From Magnolia sinica (lineage: Eukaryota; Streptophyta; Magnoliopsida; Magnoliales; Magnoliaceae), in the NCBI RefSeq assembly GCF_029962835.1, contig NC_080574.1:23038001-23102000 (forward strand): 64,000 nucleotides of DNA, given 5' to 3'. Under the pieces are notes generated by a model. That model saw only the letters and a list, made by a program, of their open reading frames with translations, ran no database searches and had not been told where the DNA came from. Both the position numbers and the translations under genes were made by a program. This document shows, in pieces, positions 44,479 to 56,281 of the stretch (the first letter of the stretch is position 1; every line of letters begins with the position of its first letter).

Positions 44479-47400
44479 ATGGAAGGAGCGTCGTACAATC
44501 CTCGAACGGTCGAGGAGGTTTTCAAGGACTTCAAAGGCCGGAGGGCCGGCATGATCAAAGCTCTCACCTCTGGTTCGGGCATTCTCGATTGCTTCTCCAA
44601 TTCCTCTATCTGTCTCCATCTCTGAATTTTGTTTTGTGTTTTGACGATTGGTTCTATTTCCGGTGTTTGCTTTTATTGCAGACGTCGAGAGTTTTTATCA
44701 GCAATGCGACCCCGGTGAGTTCTACATTTGATGAATTAGGGTTTTTACTTTTTTATTATTATTAATTTTATGGAATCTATATTGCTTGTCGATCTTCTCA
44801 TGTTTGATTTTTTGTTTTAAAAGTGACTGATTTTTTTTTTTTGTTCGTTCTGTAGAGTAGCATTTGAACTTGTTTTTAACGGATGAGATGTCTGGTAATT
44901 GAATTCAGAGCAGCTCTTTTTATTTATTTATTTATTTATTTATTATTATTATTATTTTTAATCTCTTTCTTTCTTTCTCATTTTTTGTATCATTAAATTA
45001 AACATTTTCTTTAAAAATAGGTTTTCCATTTTTTAGACAGCAGCATCTATTTCCACTTGGTTTAGCAATGAATTCCATTACATATTTCAATTGCTTTTAT
45101 TTCTTTCCTTTTTGGACTATTCAAATTTTTACTGTCCTTTTCTTGAAGAGAGTGAAACTGAATTTTTTTATTAAATAATAGGGAAATTTTCAATGTATAT
45201 TTGTATTCTTGTTTAGAATGTTTGGGGTTAACTGGGAAAAATTTGGAAATATCGGATCTTTTGGCTCTATTATTTTTTTTCCTTTAAAAAGAAAAGAAAA
45301 AAAAAAAACTTTTGATTTTCTTGATTTCCATCTTTGTATTGTTAGCCGAGCTATCTTTAGCAATAATATTTTATTGTCGCTGTCGTTATATGAGATTTAG
45401 CATTTTAAAGTAATTATTGCTGTAGCATAAATCAAAGATTCCAAAAGCGAGTGAAGTTATTTATTCTTCTTCATTTTGTCGTGATCTTGCATGGGATGGA
45501 TTTCCACTTTTAGTAGACGGAACATCCTAGGTTGTTTTTTGGTACACGAATGTTAAATTTCCGAAACTCCTCAACTGATGCAATTTTGCGATGCTCTAAG
45601 TCTTGTCGGTCTTTTTTAAAAATGATCATGGATTTAGACTAATGCATTCTTCCACTTTCAGTAGAGAGCACATCCTACCATGGTGTGCTATAAAGGCCAT
45701 TATGTCAAGGTAACAATGGCAACCGCTACACGTTACGGGGTCGTAAAGGCCGTTACAGAAAAAAATGGCCTGTAAAGGCCATTACAGCCCCTGTAACGGC
45801 CCGTTACACCCCCTATAAAGGCCGTAATGGCCCATAATGGTCCATTATGGGGCTGATATATGTTCTTCATTTTATTTTTATTTTTTCAATTTAAGAAAAA
45901 GGCCATAATGGCCGTTACGAGGACCGTAACAGCCATTACAAACTGTCTCATAAAGGTAACAATGGTGGCCATTATGGTCATTGTTACCGTTATGGAATAC
46001 CTTCCATCCTAGACTGTTTTTTTGGTACGCAAATGTTAAATTTCCAAGTGGTCAATATTTGACCAGCAGTCAGTGAGAGCCAAACCAAGTTGGTCAATAT
46101 TACCTTTTCCACATTGATATGTTAAGCATATCAACTCCGAACATCACTTCTACTCAATGTTTCCAGTATCAATGGTATCGACCCCATACTATTGACATCA
46201 CATGGGCCCGATACGAAACATGGGGAATTGTACCCCTGTATCGATGAAAATATCGTATGTATTGTTTGATATTTTTTCTGGTTATATTGCAAAATATTGC
46301 ACTGCCCCTTTATTAATATTCCCTAATATTGTCGATACACGTGATAAGTATCGACGATATCAAGGCAACGCTCCCCTTCCAAAAAAAAATCTTTAAAAAA
46401 AAAAAGAGAAAAAAATCCGGAAAACTCATTCTTTTCCCTTTTTTTTAAATTTTTAAATTTTTATTTTTTTAAAGAATACCTTCTTGGCAAGATTTAGACA
46501 ACTTTCTTTGAGTTGTTTAGAAAGAAGTCAAGGTTTTGGTGGAAAATTTGTGATCAAAGAGTAGAAACGGGCCAGAACCCATTTTCATAAGATTTTTGTG
46601 ATTTTGTTTGTTTTTACTTAATTCTTTTGCTTTAAAGTGGTATAAATAAGTTACTAAATCATGATTATGCATGTTTTGCATGCAAAAATCATTGATTTGA
46701 AACTCCATTTTTCAAAATCGGGGAAACCAAAACATTTCGTAGAAAATTTGAAAAGCTTTTAGTTCTCGCCATTTAAATTGTAAGTAGAGTCTCAAAAGTT
46801 AGTGGACGCTACTTGTAGGCCATTCTATTGGTTAGATACTTTTTCTTGAATTTTTTTTAAAAATATTTTTAATTAAAATAAGCGAAAAATAATTGAAGCA
46901 TCATTTTTTTAAATGCTGATTTATTTTTGCTTCTTTTTGGTTTGTGGAAGTATTGTTTGTGTTTTGGTTCTTGTATTATATGATTTATGAATTATGCAAA
47001 CTCATTTTGGATATTTAGTGCATCACTTTTGTCAGACCGCGCATAGTTTAGGACCATATGCAATGGAAACTTATTATTCATACTTGGTTTTTCTAATGTT
47101 TTCTAAGTTTGTAATAATGTCTCTTTTAACATCTTTTGAAGTTTAATTGAAATTTTCTATAATTTTTCCAATGTTTCCCTTAGACAATGGTACATTCCTT
47201 GATACATGTGATACCAATATGTTTCCATATCCCAAGGGTGCGATACATGCATCGATACCAATACTGCAAGCACCACATCTGCCAAAGTTGGAATCTGTTA
47301 GCAATTGCATAAGAACCTTTGTAATCATAAAGAATACCTTAATTCCACCTAATGTTTTAAATATCGATGATATCAGCTGATATATCCCACGATATATTTT

Positions 47401-49144
47401 GTATCCCACTTATGCGATACAAAATACACATGTAGTGCCGATATATCTCACCTATTCGATATAGTAAGTATTTTCAATTTTTGATCCATGTTTTTATTGT
47501 AAATCTCATTAAACTAGTGTCAAATGGTTACAAATCCACGATTCTTCATGTTTTTCATGAAAAATTATGGATTTGGAACTTCGATTTTGAGATTTGAGGT
47601 CGATGGGTTAAGTTGCGGAAAATTGAGAAAAAACAAAATTTTCAATTTCACACAAAGCAGTTGCAATTATTGTATCCAAACACAAAATTAAACATGTATG
47701 TAATCTAATATAGTGATTCTTCTTTTGCTTTTCAATGTATTGCTTGTGTTTCCATACATGTCTTCTTACATTTATAATTTATATGAATAGACTTTGAATA
47801 TACTTGCATCAGTTCAGTTGGAAAGCACATATATTACGACCCCTACAAAGGAAACCCCTATTATGTGCACTTTTTTTTGGTAATGTTTTAATTTCTAAGT
47901 GTGTGTTGATGTTTTTCAACAATCCCTGAAGTTTCATTGAAAAATTTGACCAATTTCCCAATGTTCCCATGTTTCCCAACAACAACGATACATTACGTGA
48001 TCTAACTGATATATCCCATGCGATAACTGATATTTATCCGTATCCCAAGGGTGCGATACATTATGCGATAACGATATTTAAAACGTTGAATTTCCACCCA
48101 TCTCTTGAACCCCCAATTGATGACATGAAGTCCAGTTGCATGAATCTTCTACTTCAAGTGCGTCTGTTGCTTTCAGATCCTCCGGTTATTATTTTCTTAA
48201 GGTCGTAAAGTGTATGGCTTCGTCTTTCAAAAAAAGGCTTTTGTTCTACTTTTTGTTGTTCCCCGGTGTCGTCAGCTTCATGCCACTGCTAGAAGTGAGA
48301 ATCTGTGTAGCACAATGCATAAGAACCTTTGTATCACAATAATAAATTAATTTTACCTATCTCTTGAACTCCCCAGTTGATGATGTGAAGTCTAGTTGCG
48401 TGGATTTTCTAATTCAGGTGCCTTTCTTGCTTTTGGATCTTGTAGTTATTGGTTGCTTAAGGTCTTGAAGCATATGGCTTCTATTCTACTTTTGGTTGCT
48501 CCCTAATGTCATCAGCTTCAACTAAGATGAAATAGCTTATCAAAAATAGCTTATCATAAATGATTACTTAAAAAACCAAGAGACAGTAATAGTTGCTTTG
48601 GAGAGATAGATCCCATGGTGTTGTAGTTGATAATGACAATGGATATTAATGTTATTAACAACATTGTGGTCGAAAGTAACCAGAACCCACAAATAATGAT
48701 AATACCATTGTAATGATACTATGGTTGTAAATGGCAACTTCATAAAAGAAAATATAATTGTTGGCGTAGATGAGTCGAACTCAAACATCAAAGATTGATT
48801 TACAAGTTGAATTCAAGGATTTTGAGTGTTGCTAGCCATTCAGTTTGTATCAATAGGCTAGTCATGAATAGAAGTCACCATATTGCTTCTGAAGACATTT
48901 GTACTGTGCTCACAGATAAAGAGAACTTGTGTTTGTATGGGCTTCCAAATGAAACTTGGGAAGTTAACCTGCCTGCTGAGGAGGTACCTCCTGAGCTTCC
49001 TGAGCCAGCACTCGGAATAAATTTTGCTCGGGATGGGATGCAAGAGAAGGACTGGCTATCACTAGTTGCAGTTCACAGCGATGCCTGGTCACTTGCTGTA
49101 GCATTCTACTTTGGTGCACGCTTTGGATTCGACAAACATGACAG
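44479..49144 (+). CDS. AL: ALFIN-LIKE PHD-finger protein, N-terminal exons only
   Basis: Exons 44479-44572, 44682-44714 and 48916-49144 splice in phase with GT-AG sites. They give a near-perfect ALFIN N-terminal (Alfin/DUF3594) domain: [82 protein letters not shown], then [20 protein letters not shown] up to KHDR. That is 118 residues, about half the roughly 240-260 of the family. The rest (RLFNMIN..., the acidic linker and the C-terminal PHD finger that reads H3K4me3) is not found before 64000. So intron 3 exceeds 14.8 kb, or the gene is cut. The conserved frame and splice sites suggest it is or was recently functional. AL proteins are nuclear chromatin readers acting in stress responses and germination. 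Confidence 0.9.
45678..46004. mobile_element. MITE-like element rich in GGCCGTTAC-type palindromes
   Basis: 327 bp bounded by CATCCTA at 45671-45677 and 46005-46011. It is filled with inverted copies of 'aaaggccattac', 'gtaacggcc' and 'ccataatggcc', able to pair across its length. The host sequence around it is itself a local duplication: 45508-45565 resembles 45650-45677 plus 46005-46046 ('ggtacacgaatgttaaatttcc' against 'ggtacgcaaatgttaaatttcc'). This shows cleanly what was there before insertion. The duplication length (7-9 bp) fits Mutator or hAT. It lies in AL intron 2. Confidence 0.7.
46155..47268. mobile_element. Probable MULE-type non-autonomous element in AL intron 2
   Basis: Near the left, 'cagtatcaatggtatcgac' pairs with 'tcgataccaatactg' at the right. 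The interior has the same phrases as the 47350 and 51101 elements ('gcatgttttgcatgcaaaaatc', 'gatatcaaggcaacg'). No target duplication was settled, so the borders are approximate. Confidence 0.45.
47291..48520. repeat. Tandem duplication (about 240 bp unit), first unit split by the MULE
   Basis: Unit 1 runs 47291-48298 (about 260 bp without the inserted element) and unit 2 48299-48520. Both carry 'tgcataagaacctttgta', then 'cccagttgatgatgtgaag' or 'cccaattgatgacatgaag', and end near 'gtcatcagcttca'. Unit 2 preserves the unoccupied insertion site ('ttaattttacctatctc'). Confidence 0.7.
47350..48089. mobile_element. MULE-type non-autonomous element in AL intron 2
   Basis: The left end TAATGTTTTAAATATCG and the reverse complement of the right end (TCAACGTTTTAAATATCG) form inverted repeats. 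They are flanked by AATTCCACC (47341-47349) and ATTTCCACC (48090-48098), eight of nine bases alike, as expected for Mutator-type insertion. Subterminal sequence is full of 'gatatatcccacgatatat' palindromes and 'gcgataca'. No transposase frame. Confidence 0.7.
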
Positions 49145-49147
49145 GTG

Positions 49148-49149
<2 letters not shown>

Positions 49150-49202
<53 letters not shown>
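49150..49202. repeat. (CT)n microsatellite directly after the AL exon 3 donor
   Basis: About 26 CT dinucleotides begin five bases after the donor GTGAC at 49145. It is unusually close to a splice site. Confidence 0.92.
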
Positions 49203-49204
<2 letters not shown>

Positions 49205-49794
49205 CACTCATAAGTTTTGATTGAAAATATTATACCCTTCGTATTTTTCTCGGTCCTAAAATGTATCTATATGATTTTGGGTGTGCCCTTCCAAATATTC
49301 ATTGCCACCTGAGCCCTAATTTTTATTTTTATTTTTATTTTTTACTGTAAAGCATATAGAGGTCCATAAGTTCAGTTCTGCTGTTGCATCTAGCAAGGCG
49401 AGTCTTCTAGAGAGTGTATTGGTTTTCAGCTTTTGGTGAATTGGTCAATCGATCAGTGCGAGTCTATGAATTTCATAGCTCCACATTTTGTTGCCTATTT
49501 CATTTAATTCTTGGATGTGTCCTTTTTAATGCATCAGGATTACTCCACAATCTGAATGGGAAGCTATCTCATGTTTGTAAAGATCATGTATTGTATGGCA
49601 TTTGTTTTCTATATGCTTGAATTAATCTAATAACATGCCTTCCCCGTGTATGGATGATGTAGTATGAAATTTTTTTGCTGGCCTTTATCATACATTCAAT
49701 CATTTATTATTGCTTCTTGCATGGAAACTTTTTTTCCTGGAAAAAAAATGTGTGACATGGATGTTCTTCTTTTACTTTTGGAAAGGTAGTTCTC
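49203..49794. other. AL intron 3, sequence before the LINE
   Basis: Unremarkable T-rich intron sequence. The 68-codon frame at 49414-49620 has no domain. Confidence 0.5.
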
Positions 49795-51100
49795 ATCTAT
49801 TTACTTGGTGGATTTCCTGTAGCCTTGGTAGAGATAAGGCCCTTGATCCGGATAGATTTCCTCTGGCCTTTTTCCAAGTTTTTTGGAGCTTCATTCATTA
49901 CCCTCATTCCTAAAATCAAAGGTGTGGCTCATCTCAAGGATTTCCAGCCTATTAGCTTCTTAGGGAGTCCTTACAAGATTGTAGCCAAGGTCTTAGCATC
50001 TTGGCTTCAACCAGTTCTATCTAAAGTTGTTTCGATAGCCCAGGGTGCCTTCGTGGCTAATCAGCAAATCCTAGATTCTGCCTTGATTGCTCATGAGTGC
50101 ATTGACTCAAGGAATCGTGATGGCAGAGATGGTGTTATTTGCAAGCTAGATATCGAAAATGCTTTCGATCATGTTGATTGGAATTATCTTGATTACATGT
50201 TAGGTCGTCTAAGATTTGGTTTTAAGTGGTGCAGTTGGATTAGGACTTGCATTTCCTCTGCCTTGTTAATGGCTCCCCCAAAGGCGTTTTTTATCTCTTC
50301 TGTAGGCCTTAGGCAAGGTGATAAGTTGTCTCCCTTTCTCTTTGTAATTGCTGCTAAAGGCCTCAGCAGAATGATCAAGAAAGGTGCATTGATTGGTCTT
50401 TACAGTGGCTTTAAAGTCACTAATTCAGGACCTTCTATTTCTCATATCCAGATTGCAGATGATACTTTAGTTTTTTGCGATGCATCTATGATAGCTATTG
50501 AAAACCCTATGTAAAATTGTTCGTTGTTTCGAGGCCATCTTCGGCCTTAAGGTGAATCTTTTCAAAAGTGAAATGTTGAGTATTAATCTCTCCCCTGAGG
50601 ACTTCGCTCAGTTGGTTGAAGTTTTCGAGTGCAAGGCTAGTTCCTTTCCTTCCACTTATCTTGGCTTATATTTATGTATAGGAAAGCTAACCAATAACGT
50701 GTGGAAAGAAAATTATCGACTTGGAAATGTCGTTATCTCTACCTGGGGGGTCACCGTAACCCTATAAAAGCAGCCCTATCCAATCTTCCCCCTTACTTCC
50801 TCTCTCTCTCTACCGATGTGCCCCAAATCTATTCTGTCAAAATTGGAAAAGCTTAGAAGGAACTTCCTTTGGAAAGGAAATGTTAAGCCATAAATTTAAT
50901 TTACTTAGATGGCCTAATGTCTGTAAGCCCCTTTGGGAGGAGGGAGCATGTATTCAGGATTTAGAAGTAGGTAAATGGATTGGTCGTTTTAGTTCGAAAT
51001 TGAAGTCCCGGTGGAGAGAAATTTTGGCTAGTAAGTATGACCTTGAGGATGGGGGATGGTTCACCAAGTCCTCCCTCTACAGTGCCTCCCCAGTCTGGAA

Positions 51101-52079
51101 TAGTGTTCGAAATATTGGTATCGAAATATTGGTATCATGTTACGTATCGCATCCTTCGAATACAGATACGTATCGGTTATCGCATAAGATATATCATTTG
51201 TATCAGGTAATTTATCTCACTTTTTAGGAAACATTGGGAAAATGATTAAATTTTTCAATGAAACCTTGGAGATTGTAAAAAAAAAAAAAAGACCTTAATA
51301 CACACTTTTAAATCATAACATCTCAAAAAAGAAGTACACATAATAAGTTTCCTTTGTATAGCGTCCTAAGCTATGCGCTGTCTAACTTAACTAATGCAAC
51401 TATATCCATATTGAACGCATAACATTTAGTGTGTATGTGATGATCATTTCATCAAATGCTCCTAAATACTTCGAAATTAGTCTCAATTGATAGCTAGTTG
51501 AAGGAAAAATTTGAAAATAATAATAATATTTTATTAATTTTTACTTTAAAAAATTATTTTTATTTTCTAAAAATTGACAAGGACTTAACAAATTAGTAGA
51601 TCAACCCTCATACATGCTTGATTTCTTGTTTGGAGTGCAGCATTGCAAGCAATTGGGAGAAATTGGGGAAATTTTGAATTTTCCCCAAATCAGACCACCT
51701 ACACTCAAATGTTGAAATTAGAGTGTACGTGATGATCATTTCATCAAATACTTATAAATACTTCAGAATTAGTCTTAATTGATAGCTAGTTGAAGGAAAG
51801 TTTCGAACAAAACATAGAGAACATGAAGAACCAATGGATATCAAAATCAAAACTCCAACTCCATGATTTTTCATGCAAAACATGAAAAACCAATGGATTT
51901 ATAACCATTTGACACCAATTTAACATAATTTCAAAAAAAAAAGGATTGGAAATTGAAAATGCTCAGCGGATCGAACATGTAGGATATATCGACACTATTT
52001 GTGTGTTTCGTATTGCACATGTGGGATACAAGATATATCGTGGGATATATCGGCCGATATTGTTGATATTTAAAACATT
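51101..52079. mobile_element. MULE-type non-autonomous element inside the LINE
   Basis: Perfect 9-bp duplication AGTCTGGAA at 51092-51100 and 52080-52088, the Mutator hallmark. The left end TAGTGTTCGAAATATTGG pairs loosely with the reverse complement of the right end (AATGTTTTAAATATCAAC). Its interior is the inverted relative of the 47350 element ('aaccatttgacaccaattta' here matches the reverse complement there). No transposase frame. Confidence 0.8.
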
Positions 52080-52196
52080 AGTCTGGAAAGCTAACCCTTC
52101 CATTAGGCCAAGATTACTTGATCGATTTTCCATTTCTCTGAGCAATGGTGTGAATATTCAATTTTGGACAGTTATATGGGCCTTTGATAGGCCTCT

Positions 52197-52720
52197 TAAT
52201 GCAGGGACATTTTCCCACCGAGCTCGAGTGGGGTAGCCTATGGGATGTAGGGACACACTTGAGGTGGGTGGCCCGTGTGAAGCGGAAACCATGTGAAGTG
52301 GGGCCCACGAGGGGGGTTCGACTTAGGTCCTAACCCATGCGATGTAGGGCCTGGGCTATGAGATAAAGGGATTGATTCGCCATGCTCTATCAGTTTGAGC
52401 TTTTAGAGCAAGTGGCTAGTTATCCTGCATCAAAGTGGTATCAAAGCGGGAGGTCTCGTGTTTGAGACTCCTCACTAGGAGTGATTAATGCATGGACATT
52501 TTCACACCGAGCTTGAGTGGGGTAGCTTGTGAGATGTGGGGACACACTCGGGGTGGGTGGCCCATGTGAAGCGGAACCCATGTGAAGTGGGGCCCACAAG
52601 GGAGGTTTGGCCGAGGTCCTAACCCATGCGATACGGGACTTGGGCTATGAGATAAAGGGATTGATTCACCATGCTCTATCAGTTCGAGCTTTAAAGCAAG
52701 TAGCTAGTTGTCCTACATCA
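52197..52720 (+). mobile_element. TRIM (miniature LTR retrotransposon), complete
   Basis: LTRs 52197-52432 (236 bp) and 52486-52720 (235 bp) enclose only 53 bp. A primer site TGGTATCAAAGC for initiator tRNA-Met begins three bases after the first LTR. LTR ends are TAATGCAGG...CCTGCATCA (TG...CA type with one changed base). The target duplication is CCTCT at 52192-52196 and 52721-52725. There is no coding capacity, as is normal for TRIMs; structurally it looks whole. The two LTRs differ at a modest number of positions, so it is not brand new. Confidence 0.9.
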
Positions 52721-53532
52721 CCTCTTCAAGCCCTTTTTTCCCAGATTGGAAGTTTAGCTGTGAATATTTCAGCTTCCGTTGTCCTGTTTTTCTGATGTTG
52801 GGTCTGGGGTCCAGTGTCCGCTTGCAGGTGGTCTTTGTTAGAGTTGGAGTTGGAGGATTTTATCAGGTTGCCAAAGCTACTGAAGAATATATGCCCTTTC
52901 CTGAATTTGGTTGATTCTATCTTCTGCTTTCAGTCTCCTTTTGGGAAGTGCACTATCCACTCTACTCTCTATTCAAGTTTTCCAGCTCCCCTCCTGCCTC
53001 GAGTTAGCCTACCTTTCCCTCCTTCATTTGGAAGTATGGTGCCTCCCTAAAAATCGCTCCCCTTTCCTTGTTTCTGGCCAGAGCTAGGGAAGAATCCTAA
53101 CTATTAACAATTTGCACTGTTGGGGTCTGATTTTGCCTAACATATGCTCTCTCTGTTAGAAGGCTGCGGAATACATCGGCCACCTCTTTATTCACTGCTC
53201 TTATGTTGGCGAGATCTAGTCTGTTATCTTTGATAGATTGCATGTCTCCTGGGCGGTGATGCCCTATGAAACCTCATGATCTCCTCTTTTTGTGGCATGG
53301 TAGTTGTGGAGGTGTGATCTCTAAGGCTTCCAGGTGCTTGCTTATCTTTGCGAATTTTTTTTATTTTTTTAATATAGTTGAGCTTGGTCTTTGTTTTATT
53401 TTTCTTCTTTTTGTTTTTGTTCCCTTTTTCTATCTTTTTTTTTTTTTGTGTCTTGTTTTGCTTTTCGCCTCTTGACACTTTTAATAAATTCTTGCATTCT
53501 TCAAAAAAGAAGAAGAAGGAAATCTATTTACT

Positions 53533-53879
53533 AGGTTTTCTGGTCTATTGTTTTGTTCTCCAATAATAACAATATATAACATTTTAGAAACTGTTTATAA
53601 CTCTTCCAAAAGAAAAGTTCATAAAGTTAGCAGATGGCATTTAAAGCGCTTTATAAATGTGTCTTAGTCAATTCCTTTATTTATGTCAATTCTTCGCTCC
53701 TAGTAGAGCTCAACGCCAGCAAGCTTTTGTTTATTCGTTTGTCTTTTGACTGTACTATGAGGCATGGGGATGGAGAATTAGCTGGAAGTTGTTTCCTTGT
53801 TTGTGCAGGCTTTTGTCATTAATGAAATTATGAGTGTAAAAACATGCTATTGTTCCTTTTATCATGTTAAGCAGTCAAG
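53533..53879. other. AL intron 3, spacer between two LINEs
   Basis: T-rich intron sequence with no coding frame of note; it connects the end of the first LINE to the second LINE fragment. Confidence 0.4.
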
Positions 53880-54822
53880 GTGACATCTCCTTGGCTTATT
53901 TAGTAGATCTTGCATCAGATGGCGGGAAAAGAAATCTATTCTGACCGGACTTATGGATAGGAGATTATCCGCTTGCAATTGCCCTTCCATCTTTAGCCCG
54001 GGTAGCTGCACATTCGGAAGTAATGATTGATAAATATGCATCCTTAGTGGGCAGATCAGTGGTGTGGGCGCCACCATATAGAAGAAACTTAATGGACGTG
54101 GAAGCAAAGAAGTTTGCACAACTATTGGAATGACTCCAATGTCTTAGGCGGCAGCCAAGTGAGAAGGATTCAATGGTATGGTCACCAGAAAGACTAGGAC
54201 GGTTTACGGTTCACTCCTTCTACAAGTTACTGTGCATTTCACCTCTGAGGGAAGATAGAGGCAGGTTATCTTTCTTATGGTGCAGAGCTCCCCCTAAAGT
54301 GGTGGCGTTCAAGTGGTTGGTAGGCAGGAATAAGATTCTTACCATTGAGAACCTTCGGAAAAGGGCAAAGATTATTCCTAATTGTTGCATTTTATGTGTA
54401 TGAGAGGGGCAGAAATGGTGGACTACCTTTTTATTCATTGCCCATTCGCACAGGTGTGGGACAGATTTATTGCCTTCTTCCCTTCAGAATGGGTGATGCC
54501 AATATTGGTTGTTGACCTTTTTTCTAGCATTGCCTGGAGGCGTTATGAGGAAAAAGGAGATAAAATGGCGAAGCCTAGTAATGATGGCAGTTATATGGGC
54601 TATATGGAGAGAGAGGAACAATCGATGCTTCTGAAACAAAAGTGAATCGGAGGCAAATGTGTATAGAAAGGCCAAAATGGATGTAATAGGGTCGATTTCT
54701 GTATCAAAGGACTTTGATCCGAATGTTGGATCACTTCTAGCAGGATTGTAATTTTATTGTATTCAGAGCTTTTTGCTCTTGTTTAATAAATAAATCATCA
54801 TCTTTCAAAAAAAAAAAAAACT
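53880..54822 (+). mobile_element. 3' end of a second L1-type LINE with poly(A)
   Basis: The 54173-54403 frame reads WSPERLGRFTVHSFYKLL, then LWCRAPPKVVAFKWLVGRNK and LRKRAKIIPNCCILC, the zinc-binding domain (zf-RVT) of plant L1 polyproteins. After a frameshift near 54400 it continues with DYLFIHCPFAQVWDRF. The 3' UTR ends with 'aataaataaatcatcatc' and a pure A tract at 54809-54822. The reverse transcriptase is missing; the left border is approximate and no target duplication was recognised. It is a different copy from the one at 49806. Confidence 0.75.
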
Positions 54823-56281
54823 ATTTACCAAGGTACAGCTCATCATGATGATTAACCTCCAATGCACGATCATTGCAATTACCGTCTTTTAATTGAAAAA
54901 AAAAAAAAAAAAGAAGAAGAAAAAAAAAAGGAAAAGAGAAGGTAACATATGATATGATGCGGACCTGGTTATAGGTGATTTCACATGATGGATCTGTTTG
55001 GGATGATAGCTAGCATTCGTGAGGTGGATTTTCAACTCAGATCAATATCAATGGTACTGCTGAGTGCATACTAAGAAGGCAAAAAAAGGTATCAAGAGAA
55101 TGAGCAGTAGTGATCGATTCTGATCATGGAAAATTTATGAAAAGAGTGGTAACTGTGGTGAGTAAATGCTCCAATGTGGATGTGCATATTTATTTTGCTG
55201 GCAAGATTTTCCATTTGGTATTTCGACCTTTTGTTCAGTACAAGTTCTTTAGGTATGACATTTGGGAAATGTGTGCATATCAAGTTCCTGTCATAGATGT
55301 ATCTGTCATACTTTAGTTTGCTGCTGACAGTTGGCCTGTGATTTCACTTAATGTGTGATTGACCTTCATCTTTCAAATCAAAGTAGCATCTCACAAACAA
55401 AAGTTGAAAGAATGTTCTTAACATTAGAATTTTTTATGCTTTGAAGTTGAAAGGATGCCCAGCTTTTATGATATACCTAACATACTGACTCGCATTTTTT
55501 CGTTTTTAGTACGAAGTGTAAACCATTGGTTACAAATCTAGCGAGTATTTATCTAGTTGCCAGCGTGAAGAATGTGGTCTTGGACACATGGTGTATTGTT
55601 AAGTTCCTGGCTGCAAGCTAGAGGTGCATTCTGATTGCCCTCAAGGATCTTTTACAAAATTGAACAAAATAGGTTCTGCTGAGGTCTATATTACCCAAAC
55701 ACTTAAAGTGGGCATTGAACCTTTGGCTAACATTTCATTTTAAGTGTATGTGCCATACACATGATGTTTCTAGCATGTACTCTTTGCTGTGAGCAAGCAA
55801 TGTGGATTAAAAAAAATAAAAAATACTAAACCTTGATTATTTCTTGAGCAAGGACAATACGGTGCATGGATAGAAAGGATGATGGTGTTGAAGAGTTAAT
55901 GGAGCAAGTTTAATCCAATGAATCAGGCTATTAGAAAAAAAAAAAAAAACTATGAATCAGAACTTTTTCCCTTCTGTTTGTTGTTTCTTAACCATGAGTT
56001 GTAGAGGTGGTTTGTGAATGTTCTATCTAAACTCTCGTTGTTTTTCTTTCTGTGCTGTGAGTTCGACTTTGCTTTTGTTAGTCAGGTGCCATTTCTCGTT
56101 GAGAAGAAGATTATGCAGAGTTTGTAGTAGCAATTCCTATGCTTTACCACTTCAGAGAAAGAGGTAAAAGTTCAGTATTAGGAGTAATGGTTTGTAAGTT
56201 ATAACGATTCATAGAAACGAGTTCAGAGTTAAAACAAGGAGTTATTGGTGAGCATGTCAAATAAGGGGTTCCTCTCTTTGG
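54823..56281. other. AL intron 3, nothing recognised
   Basis: It contains an A-rich tract at 54894-54930 and short open frames (55110-55316 and its antisense) with no domain. I looked specifically for the next AL exon (RLFNMIND-like) and for a PHD finger and found neither. Confidence 0.5.

Larger units (their letters stand above)
49795..53532 (+). mobile_element. L1-type LINE, 5'-truncated, with 11-bp target duplication and two nested insertions
   Basis: Flanked by ATCTATTTACT at 49795-49805 and 53522-53532. It starts inside the reverse transcriptase: FQPISFLGSPYKIVAKVLA, then CKLDIENAFDHVDW (catalytic Asp), LRQGDKLSPFLFVIA, HIQIADDTLVFCD (IADD in place of FADD), so the endonuclease part is missing. 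The frame is open from 49825 to 50514, then shifted and stopped. Downstream are the zinc-binding RT-associated region (about 53100-53260, 'LFIHCS') and an A/G-rich tail at 53501-53520. A MULE-type element (51101-52079) and a TRIM (52197-52720) interrupt it. Dead element, same strand as the AL gene. Confidence 0.85.

Noticed and set aside
55000-56281. Possible next AL exon or PHD finger
   Set aside because: No RLFNMIND-like or Cys4-His-Cys3 pattern in any frame.
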